Origin: Actinomycetota bacterium
GTDB taxonomy: Bacteria > Actinomycetota > Actinomycetes > S36-B12
Direction: 5' to 3'
DNA length: 64,000 nt
Assembly: GCA_016870195.1 (NCBI GenBank)
Contig: VGCC01000002.1
Span: 1-64,000 of the forward strand
The position numbers and the translations under genes were made by a program. Within the stretch, counting starts at the first letter, position 1; the number at the start of each line of letters is the position of its first letter. Under the pieces are notes generated by a model, which was not told the DNA's origin, ran no database searches, and worked only from the letters and a program-made list of their open reading frames with translations. Shown here piece by piece: positions 48,367 to 56,832 of this stretch.

Positions 48367-49512
48367 GTGAGGACATACACACCGAAGGCCCGGAGATTCG
48401 CGCGAGCCCTCGTCGCCGTCGGAATTGCTGGAAGCATGATGCTTGTCGCCGCATGCGGTGGCTCGTCGGATTCTAGCGATTCTGGTGCAATGGAGGACGA
48501 TTCTGGTGCAATGGAGGAAACGAGCGAAGGTGGCGCGGCAGCGGAAGAGGCTCCGGCGGAACTAACGAAGGTCAAGTACGTCCAGCCCTGGGTCATCCAG
48601 GGAGAGTCGGCCGGCCAATTTGCGGCGGTGGTCCAGGGCTTCTTCGCAGAAGAGGGCCTCGACGTTGAGATCATTCCCGGTGGACCGGATGTGCGTGCCG
48701 GCGCTCTGTTGGCGTCCGGTTCGGCTGATTTTGCCGTGATGAATCCATCCGGTGTTTTCACCAACCGGCAGGAGGGAATCCCCATCGTCGGGGTTGGCGG
48801 AATCAACCAGGCCGACGGCCTGCTCATCATGTGTAAGACGTCCACGGGTATCACTGGATTCAAAGATCTTGCTGGTAAGAAGATAGGGGTCTGGGTCGGT
48901 GGTGGTGAATCCGGTATCCAGGCAGCGACCGTGAAGGCGGGCGTTGCCGTGGATGCAGTCGAGTGGCTGCCGCAGAAGTTCTCCATGGAGGAGTTCTTCA
49001 ACGATGCATTCGACTGCGCGAGCGCTACCGAATGGAACGAGAAGCACGTGGTCTACAAAGAGGGCTACGAAGCCGGAAAGGACGTGGTCGAACTTCGTCC
49101 CAGCGACGACGGGCTCTTCCTCCCGGGCGACTCGATCGTGGCGTTGGAGAGCACCGTCGCGGAGCGTCCGGAGATTGTCCAGGGCCTGGTCACGGGAACC
49201 TTGCGCGGTTGGCAGTGGGTGTGCTCAAGTGAGGAGAATCGGAAGGCTGGTGCGCAGTACACGGTCGACGCGGCTCCCGACCTCGATCTAGACCTGCAGA
49301 TCATCCAGGTTAATGAGATGTGCAACCTCATGTCCCTCGGGCCGGCCGCTGAAGCGGGTCAGATCGGTGACATGGTGCAGTCGAGCTGGCAGCAGTCAGC
49401 TGATGCAACGCTGGCGATCGGACTGTTGGAGGGTCCGCCGGACGTTCCCGCTGCGTTCACCGATCAGTTCGTGGCCAACGTCCCGGCTGATTACCGCAAG
49501 ATCACCTGGTAG
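48367..49512 (+). CDS. ABC transporter substrate-binding lipoprotein, NMT1/ThiY-type
   Basis: Extracytoplasmic solute receptor. A basic N-terminus and hydrophobic helix end in the lipobox LVAAC, so it is lipid-anchored. The linker is Ser/Glu-rich and contains an exact 20-bp tandem copy. The mature part has NMT1/THI5 features: GFFAEEGLDVEII, a GSADFAVMNPS region and GFKDLAGKKIGVW. GTG 48367 preceded by AAGGGGAG is preferred to upstream starts. By relation to ThiY it may bind a thiamin-type aminopyrimidine, but taurine/sulfonate or other ligands belong to the same fold. Confidence 0.85.
   Translation: MRTYTPKARRFARALVAVGIAGSMMLVAACGGSSDSSDSGAMEDDSGAMEETSEGGAAAEEAPAELTKVKYVQPWVIQGESAGQFAAVVQGFFAEEGLDVEIIPGGPDVRAGALLASGSADFAVMNPSGVFTNRQEGIPIVGVGGINQADGLLIMCKTSTGITGFKDLAGKKIGVWVGGGESGIQAATVKAGVAVDAVEWLPQKFSMEEFFNDAFDCASATEWNEKHVVYKEGYEAGKDVVELRPSDDGLFLPGDSIVALESTVAERPEIVQGLVTGTLRGWQWVCSSEENRKAGAQYTVDAAPDLDLDLQIIQVNEMCNLMSLGPAAEAGQIGDMVQSSWQQSADATLAIGLLEGPPDVPAAFTDQFVANVPADYRKITW
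48478..48518 (+). repeat. 21-bp tandem duplication in the lipoprotein linker
   Basis: GATTCTGGTGCAATGGAGGA occurs at 48478-48497 and again at 48499-48518, encoding DSGAMED-DSGAMEE. It is in frame and lengthens the flexible linker after the lipobox; probably a recent slippage or duplication event. Confidence 0.85.
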
Positions 49513-49618
49513 TGAGTTGTTGTGCCGGCGGGGACTCGGTTCCCCGCCGGCAGGCTGTACCGAGTGAGGGCTTCGAAGGTCGTGAAGCTGAGGGAGTAGT
49601 CAGTGGAGGATGGAATCT

Positions 49619-50410
49619 GTGAATGTGGCGGTAGAAGTTCGAAAACTTGAGATCACTTTCGGCTCTGCTGCCGGACCGTTGACGGTCCTTGATGACTTTG
49701 ATCTGACGGTCAAGCGAAACGAATTCGTGTCTCTGATTGGTCCCTCGGGTTGCGGCAAGACCACGGTGCTGCGCTGCATCGCGGACCTGTTGGAGCCCAC
49801 CTCCGGGCAGTTGCTGGTCAACGACTTGGACCCGAAGGCGGCTGTCAAGCAGCGCCAAATTGGCTACGTTTTTCAATCCGCCACGTTGCTTGAGTGGCGC
49901 AACGTCCTGAAGAACGTCCTTCTGCCTCTGGAGTTGGCCGGTGTCCGGCGAAAGGTCGCCATCCCACGCGCGCAAGCCATGATCGAGCGGGTAGGCCTGA
50001 CTGGCTTCATGAAGCACTATCCGAGGCAACTGTCGGGCGGTATGCAACAGCGTGTCGCCATAGCTCGGGCAATGGTCATGGAGCCCGACATCATTCTCAT
50101 GGATGAGCCGTTCGCCGCGCTAGACGAGATCACACGCGACGACATGAATCAGTGGCTTACTGAGGTGTTCATGTCCACAGAAAGCACCGTGCTATTCGTG
50201 ACCCACAATATCCGTGAGGCCATCCAACTGTCCGACCGCGTGGCTGTGATGGCGGCGCGACCAGGGCGGATCGTGGAGGAGTACACAGTCCCATTCCCCA
50301 GACCACGGACGGCAGAACAACTGTTCTCAGAGGAGTTTAATGTTCTGCGCCAGCAGGCGGAGCAGGCGCTCTACCAGGCTGCGCACGCGATGCGAAAGGC
50401 GGCGTCATGA
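49619..50410 (+). CDS. ABC transporter ATP-binding protein (SsuB/TauB/ThiZ-type)
   Basis: ATPase of the importer. Walker A GPSGCGKT (residues 41-48), Q-loop YVFQSATLLEW, signature LSGGMQQRVAIARA, Walker B IILMDEPFAALDE and His in VTHNIREA are all present. GTG 49619 is preferred because GGAGG (49605-49609) is 9 bp upstream; the ATG at 49610 directly abuts it. Length 263. The stop overlaps the permease ATG (ATGA). Confidence 0.94.
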   Translation: MNVAVEVRKLEITFGSAAGPLTVLDDFDLTVKRNEFVSLIGPSGCGKTTVLRCIADLLEPTSGQLLVNDLDPKAAVKQRQIGYVFQSATLLEWRNVLKNVLLPLELAGVRRKVAIPRAQAMIERVGLTGFMKHYPRQLSGGMQQRVAIARAMVMEPDIILMDEPFAALDEITRDDMNQWLTEVFMSTESTVLFVTHNIREAIQLSDRVAVMAARPGRIVEEYTVPFPRPRTAEQLFSEEFNVLRQQAEQALYQAAHAMRKAAS

Positions 50411-51225
50411 CGACGACGGTAGTGGGCGAGCGGGGTGCGCTAAGCGCGAAAATATCCAAGGCGCGAAAGTTTTTCCACTCTGTGTGGCCGGCGATCATCA
50501 TCGCGATTATCGTCATTGCTTTGTGGTACGTGGCGTCGAATGTCTGGGGCCTGCCGAAATACATACTCCCGTCTCCCGACTTGATTCTGCAGGAGGCGAT
50601 CGACAATCCAAACTCGCTCATCCGCAACGGATGGGTAACCTTCGTCGAAGCGGCGGCCGGATTCTCGATCGGCGTCGTCGCAGCCGTCTTCGTTGCCCTT
50701 GTTTTGGACTCATGGCGATTCCTTGAGAAGGGCACGTCGCCATACCTGGTTATCGGCTTGAACATCCCGATCGTCGCCATCGCTCCAGCGGTAATCATCT
50801 GGTTCGGCTTTGGTATGGCATCGAAGGTCGTGGTGGCGGCGGTTCTCACCTTCTTCCCCGTCGCCATCTACACCCTAAAGGGACTCAAGGCAGCCGATAG
50901 ACGTGAGGTCGATCTGTTCAGGGTGTTGAGCGCCTCACGTTTTCAGGAGCTGATCAAGCTACGGATGCCGTCATCCCTACCATTTTTCTTTGCGGCCTTG
51001 CGTGTGGCATCGGCTGCCTCCGTGCTGGCCGCCGTCGTCGCCGAGTTCATCCAGGCGAATGCTGGGATTGGATACCTGATCTTGACTGCGGCCTACACCA
51101 ACGACACCCCCCGCATCTGGGCGGCCGTAGCCGTGTCCGCGGGCATCGCACTCGTCTTTTACGGGATCGTCACCTTGGTCGAGCGTAGGGTCATCCCCTG
51201 GCACTCATCGGTAGGTGACCGATGA
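50407..51225 (+). CDS. ABC transporter permease (BPD_transp_1)
   Basis: Integral membrane subunit, 272 residues, with about six membrane helices. The EAA-type coupling loop is at about residues 165-200 (TLKGLKAADRREVDLFRVLSA region). It overlaps both neighbours by 4 bp (ATGA on each side), so importer and the first SUMF1 protein are strictly co-translated, which ties the SUMF1 proteins to the imported substrate. Confidence 0.94.
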   Translation: MTTTVVGERGALSAKISKARKFFHSVWPAIIIAIIVIALWYVASNVWGLPKYILPSPDLILQEAIDNPNSLIRNGWVTFVEAAAGFSIGVVAAVFVALVLDSWRFLEKGTSPYLVIGLNIPIVAIAPAVIIWFGFGMASKVVVAAVLTFFPVAIYTLKGLKAADRREVDLFRVLSASRFQELIKLRMPSSLPFFFAALRVASAASVLAAVVAEFIQANAGIGYLILTAAYTNDTPRIWAAVAVSAGIALVFYGIVTLVERRVIPWHSSVGDR

Positions 51226-51953
51226 CGAAGGGCAGCGTCATGGGTGAGACCGGAACGAAAACCGAGGGTATGGTGTTTGTGCCCGCCGGCGAATTCATCA
51301 TGGGAGACGATCGCGTAGCGCGAGAAACGCCACGAAGGATCGAGTCGACTGATGCGTTCTGGATCGACCGCTTCCTCGTTACGAACGAGCAGTACCTGGC
51401 CTTCGCCGAAGCCACCGGCGCGGCGCACCCGGCTCATTGGCAAGGCGGCCTATTTCCGGCCGGACACGAGCGTCACCCGGCCGAAGTGAGTTGGACGATG
51501 GCCGATGCCTACGCACGGCACGTGGGTAAGCGTCTGCCGACCGAAGCCGAGTGGGAGAAGGCGGCTCGCGGGACTGACGGTCGTCTCTTCCCATGGGGTG
51601 ACGAATTCGACTCAGATAGGTGTTTGACCTGGGAGACGGCCTCGGTGACGGGTGCTCATTCCGAACCCGTTGACGTTCGCCCCTCCGGTGCCAGCCCTTA
51701 TGGATGCGAGCAGATGGTTGGACTGTGCGAGGAGTGGATCGCGGACGAGTACGCCGGCTACCCGGGTTCGACCCATACAAGTGTGGGTTACGGAGCGGGG
51801 ATGTACGTACTCCGCGGAGGCTCCTGGATCTTCCCGGTGACTCACGTTCGCTGCTCCTATCGATGCTTCGAGGAGCCCGACCTCGACACCAGCGGCTACG
51901 CACAGTTGGGTGGGCCCGGTTTCCGGTGTGTCATTTCGGAGAAAGCGCTATGA
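51222..51953 (+). CDS. SUMF1/FGE-fold domain protein (first of tandem pair)
   Basis: Single-domain member of the formylglycine-generating-enzyme/EgtB/PvdO fold, 243 residues. Typical pieces are VPAGEFIMGDD, RLPTEAEWEKAARG, LFPWGDEF and YVLRGGSW. The C-terminal segment THVRCSYRCFEEP has two Cys, but not in the positions of the copper-binding pair of true FGE, and no DinB domain for EgtB chemistry is present. No sulfatase is nearby. Reaction unknown; co-translation with the permease and overlap with a second copy suggest a paired enzyme. Confidence 0.88.
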   Translation: MTKGSVMGETGTKTEGMVFVPAGEFIMGDDRVARETPRRIESTDAFWIDRFLVTNEQYLAFAEATGAAHPAHWQGGLFPAGHERHPAEVSWTMADAYARHVGKRLPTEAEWEKAARGTDGRLFPWGDEFDSDRCLTWETASVTGAHSEPVDVRPSGASPYGCEQMVGLCEEWIADEYAGYPGSTHTSVGYGAGMYVLRGGSWIFPVTHVRCSYRCFEEPDLDTSGYAQLGGPGFRCVISEKAL

Positions 51954-52639
51954 ACGGTCGTCAGGATTCGATGATCTGGATCGAAGAGGGTCCCTTCACG
52001 ATGGGCAGCGACTTATACGAGATCGAGGGCCCGGTGCGGCAGGTATTCGTTCTGGGATTCTGGATCGACCGCCTTCCCGTTACCCATGCGGAGTTCTTCG
52101 CGTACGTGCAGGACACGGGCGCACCCATGGTTCCGGACTGGCCAGCGGACGGGCCGGGCGCCGACATCGCGAATTATCCCGTGGAGCGAGTCTCCTGGCA
52201 GGAGGCTCGAGATTACGCAGCCTGGTGCGGCAAGCGGCTCCCGACGGAAGTGGAGTGGGAGAAGGCGGCACGTGGGACCGATGGCCGCGAGTGGCCCTGG
52301 GGAGACGAACTGATTGAGGAACACATGAACGTGTGGGATTCGGCGAAGCCGACGAACGTGATGACTATCGCCAACGGAAGCCGACTAGGAAACGTGAGCC
52401 CTTACGGGGTGATCGATATGTCGGGCAACGTGGAAGAGTGGGTTGAGGATCTCTTCTTGCCTTACGAAGGCGGCACGTCCAATTTCCCTTCAACGCAAGG
52501 CAACTGTCGAGTGCTCCGTGGAGGTTCGTGGTTCTACACCAACGAGATGGCACGCTGCAGTTTCCGCCGAGGTGCTCTGCCCACCTTCTCCGGGTACGAA
52601 CGAGCAGGAGGACCGGGTTTCCGCTGTGCTCAGTCATGA
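51950..52639 (+). CDS. SUMF1/FGE-fold domain protein (second of tandem pair)
   Basis: A 229-residue paralogue of the preceding protein. EEGPFTMGSD, RLPTEVEWEKAARG, EWPWGDEL, DMSGNVEEWVEDLF and RVLRGGSWFY are retained. The C-terminal part reads ARCSFRRGALP, with only one Cys where FGE has its catalytic region. It keeps the SGNVEEW motif, which the first copy has in altered form (VGLCEEW), so the two differ and may form a heterodimer. ATG 51950 overlaps the previous stop (ATGA); the next gene overlaps by 14 bp. Confidence 0.88.
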   Translation: MNGRQDSMIWIEEGPFTMGSDLYEIEGPVRQVFVLGFWIDRLPVTHAEFFAYVQDTGAPMVPDWPADGPGADIANYPVERVSWQEARDYAAWCGKRLPTEVEWEKAARGTDGREWPWGDELIEEHMNVWDSAKPTNVMTIANGSRLGNVSPYGVIDMSGNVEEWVEDLFLPYEGGTSNFPSTQGNCRVLRGGSWFYTNEMARCSFRRGALPTFSGYERAGGPGFRCAQS

Positions 52640-53087
52640 GGAGCGCTATCGAACGGCGTTCGATCAAGCGATGCAGGGTCTCGCTGAAGGTGGAATCCCC
52701 ATTGGGGGTGCGCTGTACCTCGGTGACGAACTCGTGGCCACTGGTCGGAACCGGCGAGTGCAAGAGTCGAGTCCCATCATCCACGGTGAGATTGACGTAC
52801 TCCGAAACGCGGGTCGGCCGCAGCCATCGTGGTACGGCCAACTCACGTTGTACACGACTCTGTCGCCGTGCTACATGTGCGCCGGTGCTTCGAGTATCTA
52901 CGGGATCACCACCCTGGTGATCGGGGAGAACCGCAACTTCAGGGAGAGCGAGGATCTCCTCAAGAGCAGGGGCGTCGAACTCATCGTCATGGACGACCCC
53001 GAGACCCTGGAGATGTTCGGCAGCTGGACGGTGGCCAATCAAGATCTCTGGTTCGAAGACATCCCCGACCCTAGGAGGAAGACATGA
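52626..53087 (+). CDS. Fcy1-type cytosine/aminopyrimidine deaminase
   Basis: Zinc deaminase of the CDA superfamily, 153 residues. Zn ligands H53 (with Glu55 in HGEIDVL), C82 and C85 (SPCYMCAG). The segment TLYTTLSPCYMCAGASSIYG, then VIGENRNF and the C-terminal LWFEDI, is strikingly like yeast cytosine deaminase Fcy1 (TTLSPCDMC, GENVNF, DWFEDI). It probably deaminates a free 4-aminopyrimidine base. GTG 52626 lies inside the end of the previous gene; the stop overlaps tenA by 4 bp. Confidence 0.85.
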   Translation: MLSHEERYRTAFDQAMQGLAEGGIPIGGALYLGDELVATGRNRRVQESSPIIHGEIDVLRNAGRPQPSWYGQLTLYTTLSPCYMCAGASSIYGITTLVIGENRNFRESEDLLKSRGVELIVMDDPETLEMFGSWTVANQDLWFEDIPDPRRKT

Positions 53088-53773
53088 CGTTCACCCAGGA
53101 TCTACTCGCCAAGGCAGACCCGTATCTCAAGGTTCAAATGGGGACGCCCTTCGTTCAGGAGATGATCGCAGGCACGCTTGCACCCGAACGGTTGCAGTAT
53201 TGGGTGCGCGTCGACTACCCATATTTGATCAACTTCTCACGGATCCTCGCCTTGGGCGTTCTTCGGGCCCCGAACCTCGACGCGATGCGCATCGTACAGC
53301 GCTACCTAAACTACATTGTGGACGAGGAAATGGCGTCGCATGAGCGCTTCGCCGCCGCTCAGGGGATCTCCCTGAGCGAACTCGAGACTCAGCAGATGGG
53401 GCCGACGAAGTATGCCTACGCCCAACACGAGTTCGCCAGTGCTAACCGCGGTGAACTCCCCGAAATTTTAACGGCGATCACACCGTGCCTGGTCGGATGG
53501 CAGATCCTGTCGAAGCGAATCTTGAAGGACCACGCCATCGCCGCGGATAACCCCTACAAGTGGTGGTTCGACACGTATGGCAGCGATGCTGGCCTGGACA
53601 GCCACGTCGAGGCACTGCTCGGATTGATCGATTTGATGGCGGCTGAGGTGAGTCAAGCGCGGCGAGCGCGGCTGACGGAAATATTCCTGACCAGTGAGTA
53701 CTACGAAACTGTCGCTTGGTCGGCCTACCACTCCATGGAGGAGTGGACTATGCCGGATGGGTCGCTGAGTTGA
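53084..53773 (+). CDS. tenA: TenA-family aminopyrimidine aminohydrolase/thiaminase II
   Basis: Haem-oxygenase-fold protein, 229 residues. Asp44 and Tyr47 (VDYPYLINF) and Cys135 (ITPCLVGW) match B. subtilis TenA numbering exactly; catalytic Glu is 205 or 208 in SEYYETVAW. TenA hydrolyses aminomethyl-pyrimidine to HMP or cleaves thiamin. No other thiamin gene is nearby, but the ThiY-type importer in the same operon recalls the B. halodurans ThiXYZ-TenA salvage system. ATG overlaps the deaminase stop (ATGA). Confidence 0.87.
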   Translation: MTFTQDLLAKADPYLKVQMGTPFVQEMIAGTLAPERLQYWVRVDYPYLINFSRILALGVLRAPNLDAMRIVQRYLNYIVDEEMASHERFAAAQGISLSELETQQMGPTKYAYAQHEFASANRGELPEILTAITPCLVGWQILSKRILKDHAIAADNPYKWWFDTYGSDAGLDSHVEALLGLIDLMAAEVSQARRARLTEIFLTSEYYETVAWSAYHSMEEWTMPDGSLS

Positions 53774-54558
53774 TGACCCAGCGGTCAAGTGTGCGCGGGC
53801 GGGTATGCCTCGTAACCGGTGCAGCGCGTGGAATCGGAGCAGCGACGGCTCGCGTGCTGGCGAGCGGTGGCGCAAAGGTCGTTGTGGCGGACATCTCTGT
53901 GTCGGGCGAGCAAGTTGCTCGCGACATCGCGACCGATGGAGGACAGGCGATCTTCGTTGGAGGTGACGTGAGTAGCGATGATGGTGCTCAGGCGGTGGTG
54001 GCGGCCGCACTCGCCGAGTACGGGCAACTGGACTCGTTGATCAACAACGCGGGAATCCTCCGCCTTGCCGATTCATTCGAGCACACGACCGACGCACAGT
54101 TGAGCGACATGATGCGCATCAACTTCGAGTCGGTGTTTCGCCTATCTCGCGCTGCACTGCCTGCCTTGGAGACCAGTGGACATGGATCGATCGTCAACAC
54201 CGCATCCATGGTCGGCCACCGGATAGGTATGCCGTCGCATGCCGTGTACGGCGCGTCCAAGGCCGCGGTGGTGGGCTTGTCCATGACCTTGGCCTTGGAG
54301 TTGGCCCCGAGAGGTGTCCGGGTCAATTGCGTGGCCCCGGGAGTCGTAGCCACGGACCTGTACGTTGAGGAGTTCTTGAAGGAGCACTCCCGCGAGGACC
54401 TCGAGTCCGGCAGTGCGAGCACACTCGCAGCGATACCGATAGGCAAGTATGCGACTCCTGAGCAAATCGCCGAAGTGATCACGTTCCTCGCTGGCGACGC
54501 CTCTGACTACATCACCGGCCAGACAGTGGTCGTCGATGGTGGATTCACGGGAATCTGA
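53773..54558 (+). CDS. SDR-family oxidoreductase
   Basis: Classical short-chain dehydrogenase, 261 residues. TGAARGIG, an Asp after the second strand (VVVADIS) favouring NAD, NNAG, and catalytic Ser145, Tyr159, Lys163. ATG 53773 shares a base with the tenA stop (TGATG). A hydroxymethyl group on a pyrimidine would be a suitable substrate in this operon (inference); generic alcohol dehydrogenase otherwise. Confidence 0.9.
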   Translation: MTQRSSVRGRVCLVTGAARGIGAATARVLASGGAKVVVADISVSGEQVARDIATDGGQAIFVGGDVSSDDGAQAVVAAALAEYGQLDSLINNAGILRLADSFEHTTDAQLSDMMRINFESVFRLSRAALPALETSGHGSIVNTASMVGHRIGMPSHAVYGASKAAVVGLSMTLALELAPRGVRVNCVAPGVVATDLYVEEFLKEHSREDLESGSASTLAAIPIGKYATPEQIAEVITFLAGDASDYITGQTVVVDGGFTGI

Positions 54559-55497
54559 GTGCGTTTCGCGATCCTGCTGGAGAGTCAAGAGGGCTTGACG
54601 TGGCCCCAACTGTCCAATGCCGCCGAGCACGGGGAACGTCTGGGCCTCGATGGCGTGTACGTATCGGACCACTACGCACCCGTCGACATCACTAACCCGC
54701 GCGATGTCCTGCCCGCATGGATGGGGATCGCTGTCCTCGCGGCCACGACCTCCACGATCCGCATCGGACCGCTCGTCAGCCCGATCACCTTCCGCCACCC
54801 AGTGGATTTGGCACAGCAGGCGATCGCCCTCGATGTCCTGACGGGTGCGCGGATCGATCTCGGCATGGGCGCAGGCTGGCATGAGGACGAACACGTGCGC
54901 TTTGGTCGGGCATTCCCGGTGGCCGGAGAACGAGTATCCAGGCTAGAAGAGAGCCTCGAGGTGGTAACTCGACTGTGGCGGCAAACTGACGTCACCTGGG
55001 AAGGTCGGTTCTTTACGCTGCGCGAAGCAACGGTGTTGCCGCGCCCGGTGACAGTCGATCCACCCATCATCTTGGGCGGATCCGGACCACGGATGCTGGG
55101 TCTCGCCGCTCGATACGCGAAGGAATGGAACTGCTTCTACAAGAGCGTGGACGAAGTGGTCCAGATGCAGTCGGTGATGGACGATGCCTGTCGCTCCATC
55201 GGCCGCGATCCGGCGGCGTTAGCCCGCTCGCTCATGACACCCTTGGTGATCGGACGCGGAGAAGAGGACTTGTCGCGTTGCATCGACCGGCACCGAGAGG
55301 TATTTCCCGGTCTACCGGCGACTCCCGGGGAGTGGCGTGCGTCGGGTTTCCTCGGCGGGACCCTCGAAGAGGTTCGTCGTCAGGTAGGGCGTTTGACCGC
55401 CGCGGGAGTTGAGCGCCTCATCTTCGAATTCAACGATGTGGAGGACGTTTGTGCCCTTGAACTCGTCGCTGACGAACTATCGAACCTCGATACCTGA
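54559..55497 (+). CDS. LLM-class flavin/F420-dependent oxidoreductase
   Basis: Luciferase-like TIM-barrel protein of 312 residues. RFAILLESQEGLTW opens the barrel; GVYVSDHYAP, LGMGAGWHEDEH and ILGGSGPRML are characteristic of F420-dependent actinobacterial LLM enzymes. GTG 54559 directly follows the SDR stop. Last gene of the importer operon; its 3' end overlaps the convergent amidohydrolase by 21 bp. Could oxidise or reduce a ring; cofactor F420 versus FMN is not settled by sequence. Confidence 0.88.
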   Translation: MRFAILLESQEGLTWPQLSNAAEHGERLGLDGVYVSDHYAPVDITNPRDVLPAWMGIAVLAATTSTIRIGPLVSPITFRHPVDLAQQAIALDVLTGARIDLGMGAGWHEDEHVRFGRAFPVAGERVSRLEESLEVVTRLWRQTDVTWEGRFFTLREATVLPRPVTVDPPIILGGSGPRMLGLAARYAKEWNCFYKSVDEVVQMQSVMDDACRSIGRDPAALARSLMTPLVIGRGEEDLSRCIDRHREVFPGLPATPGEWRASGFLGGTLEEVRRQVGRLTAAGVERLIFEFNDVEDVCALELVADELSNLDT

Positions 55498-56832
55498 CCT
55501 CTGGAGAAGCGTGCGACTGGCGTGTTGAGCTCTCAAGAGAGTGGCGTGCAATGGGACTCCGGTGGGCTGCCGTGCCGTCAACACAGCCTCACCCTGAACG
55601 AAGACGTCCGTAACGTTCTCCTGGGTGGCGCTGAAAACCAGGAGGGAATAGGGATCACTGAAGGACACGCTGTTCGGCAGCCAGGGGTTCAGAACGAACA
55701 GGTCGGCTAGCTTGCCGATTTCGATGGACCCGAGGTCATCCCCCCACCCGAGGGACGTGGCACCACCCCTGGTCGCCATCCAGACAATGTCACGGGCCAT
55801 GATTATGGCGGGATCCCGATGCTCCAGTTTGTGGAGTAGCCCGGTCACCTTCATCACCTGCAGCATGTCCTGATTGTTGTTGCTAGCTGGCCCGTCAGAT
55901 CCGAGGCTCACGGTGATGCCGTGTTCGCGCATGTCCACGAGTGGTGCCAGACCTTCACCGAGGTAGGCGTTACTGATCGGATTGTGCGAGATCGAGCAAC
56001 CGGACCGTGCGATCGACTCCAGATCCATGGCGCTTGGGTGGGTGCAATGCACGAGAAGGGTCCGCGGCCCCAAAAAACCGATGGACTCCTCGTACGCGAT
56101 GTCGGATGACCCGAAAAGCTCACGTGCCGCGTCGAGCGTGGATGGGGTCGTTGCGTGGATTGTCACTCCAGAATCGAACTCGCGGGCCAGCTCGCTTGCT
56201 GCAACCAGAGACTTCGGAGAAGTGCTGAATATCGTGTAGGGAGCAAACCAGACACGGACACGATCGACGTCGGTACGATGGAATCTCTCAGCAAGACTCC
56301 GGCACGCTGCGATTTCATCGGCCGATGATTGGATTATGTCGGCGTGCACGGATCCGGCATCGATGATTCCTCTTGCCAAGATGGTTCGGACGCCAACCTC
56401 GCGCATGCCTGCGATCGTGGCCTCCGCCATGCCGGGCTGCGGGTGGGGGTAGTTGTAATCCACGACCGTGGTGGTCCCGCTCATGATCGCCTCGAGGGCC
56501 GTTACCTGACCGGCAACACGTGCATCGTCCACGGAGAGGTGGCCGACCACCCTGTCTATGGCCTGAGAGAACCAATCCCAGACGCCCAATCCCTCGCCGA
56601 TCCCGCGAGTTAGGGTCTGGAAGGAATGGGTATGGGTGTTAATCAGACCGGGAAAGACGAAAAATCCTCGAACGTCGTACACTGGTGCTGCGCCTGAAAC
56701 GAAGTCGGCCATGGAGCCGATGGCGTCAATACGCCCATGTCGGATGCGAATGAATCCATCGGGAATCCTTGTCCAGCGATCATCAAGTGTCACCACATTG
56801 GCGTTGACGATGTCGCAATTACACGACGTCAT
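55477..56832 (-). CDS. Amidohydrolase, cytosine-deaminase/ATZ-TRZ superfamily
   Basis: Metal-dependent hydrolase, 451 residues. HxH at H67 and H69 (NTHTHSFQTL), then TIHATT, LVHCTHPSAMD and the SLGSDGPASNNN aspartate. It belongs with S-adenosylhomocysteine/guanine/triazine deaminases. The N-terminus has an unusual CNC. Its ATG overlaps the PsuG stop (ATGA), so it is co-translated with a C-glycosidase, suggesting deamination of the released base (inference). Confidence 0.87.
   Translation of the reverse strand: MTSCNCDIVNANVVTLDDRWTRIPDGFIRIRHGRIDAIGSMADFVSGAAPVYDVRGFFVFPGLINTHTHSFQTLTRGIGEGLGVWDWFSQAIDRVVGHLSVDDARVAGQVTALEAIMSGTTTVVDYNYPHPQPGMAEATIAGMREVGVRTILARGIIDAGSVHADIIQSSADEIAACRSLAERFHRTDVDRVRVWFAPYTIFSTSPKSLVAASELAREFDSGVTIHATTPSTLDAARELFGSSDIAYEESIGFLGPRTLLVHCTHPSAMDLESIARSGCSISHNPISNAYLGEGLAPLVDMREHGITVSLGSDGPASNNNQDMLQVMKVTGLLHKLEHRDPAIIMARDIVWMATRGGATSLGWGDDLGSIEIGKLADLFVLNPWLPNSVSFSDPYSLLVFSATQENVTDVFVQGEAVLTARQPTGVPLHATLLRAQHASRTLLQRSGIEVR

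Noticed and set aside
51222-52639. Annotation as formylglycine-generating enzymes
   Set aside because: Copper-binding cysteine pair not found in register and no sulfatase gene nearby.
53084-53773. Complete thiamin salvage operon
   Set aside because: TenA and a ThiY-like importer are present but no thiD, thiE, thiM or TPP riboswitch was seen.
43089-55497. Rut pathway (RutA plus RutB) for uracil
   Set aside because: An isochorismatase-like gene and LLM genes exist, but RutC, RutD, RutE, RutF and RutG are absent and the genes are far apart.
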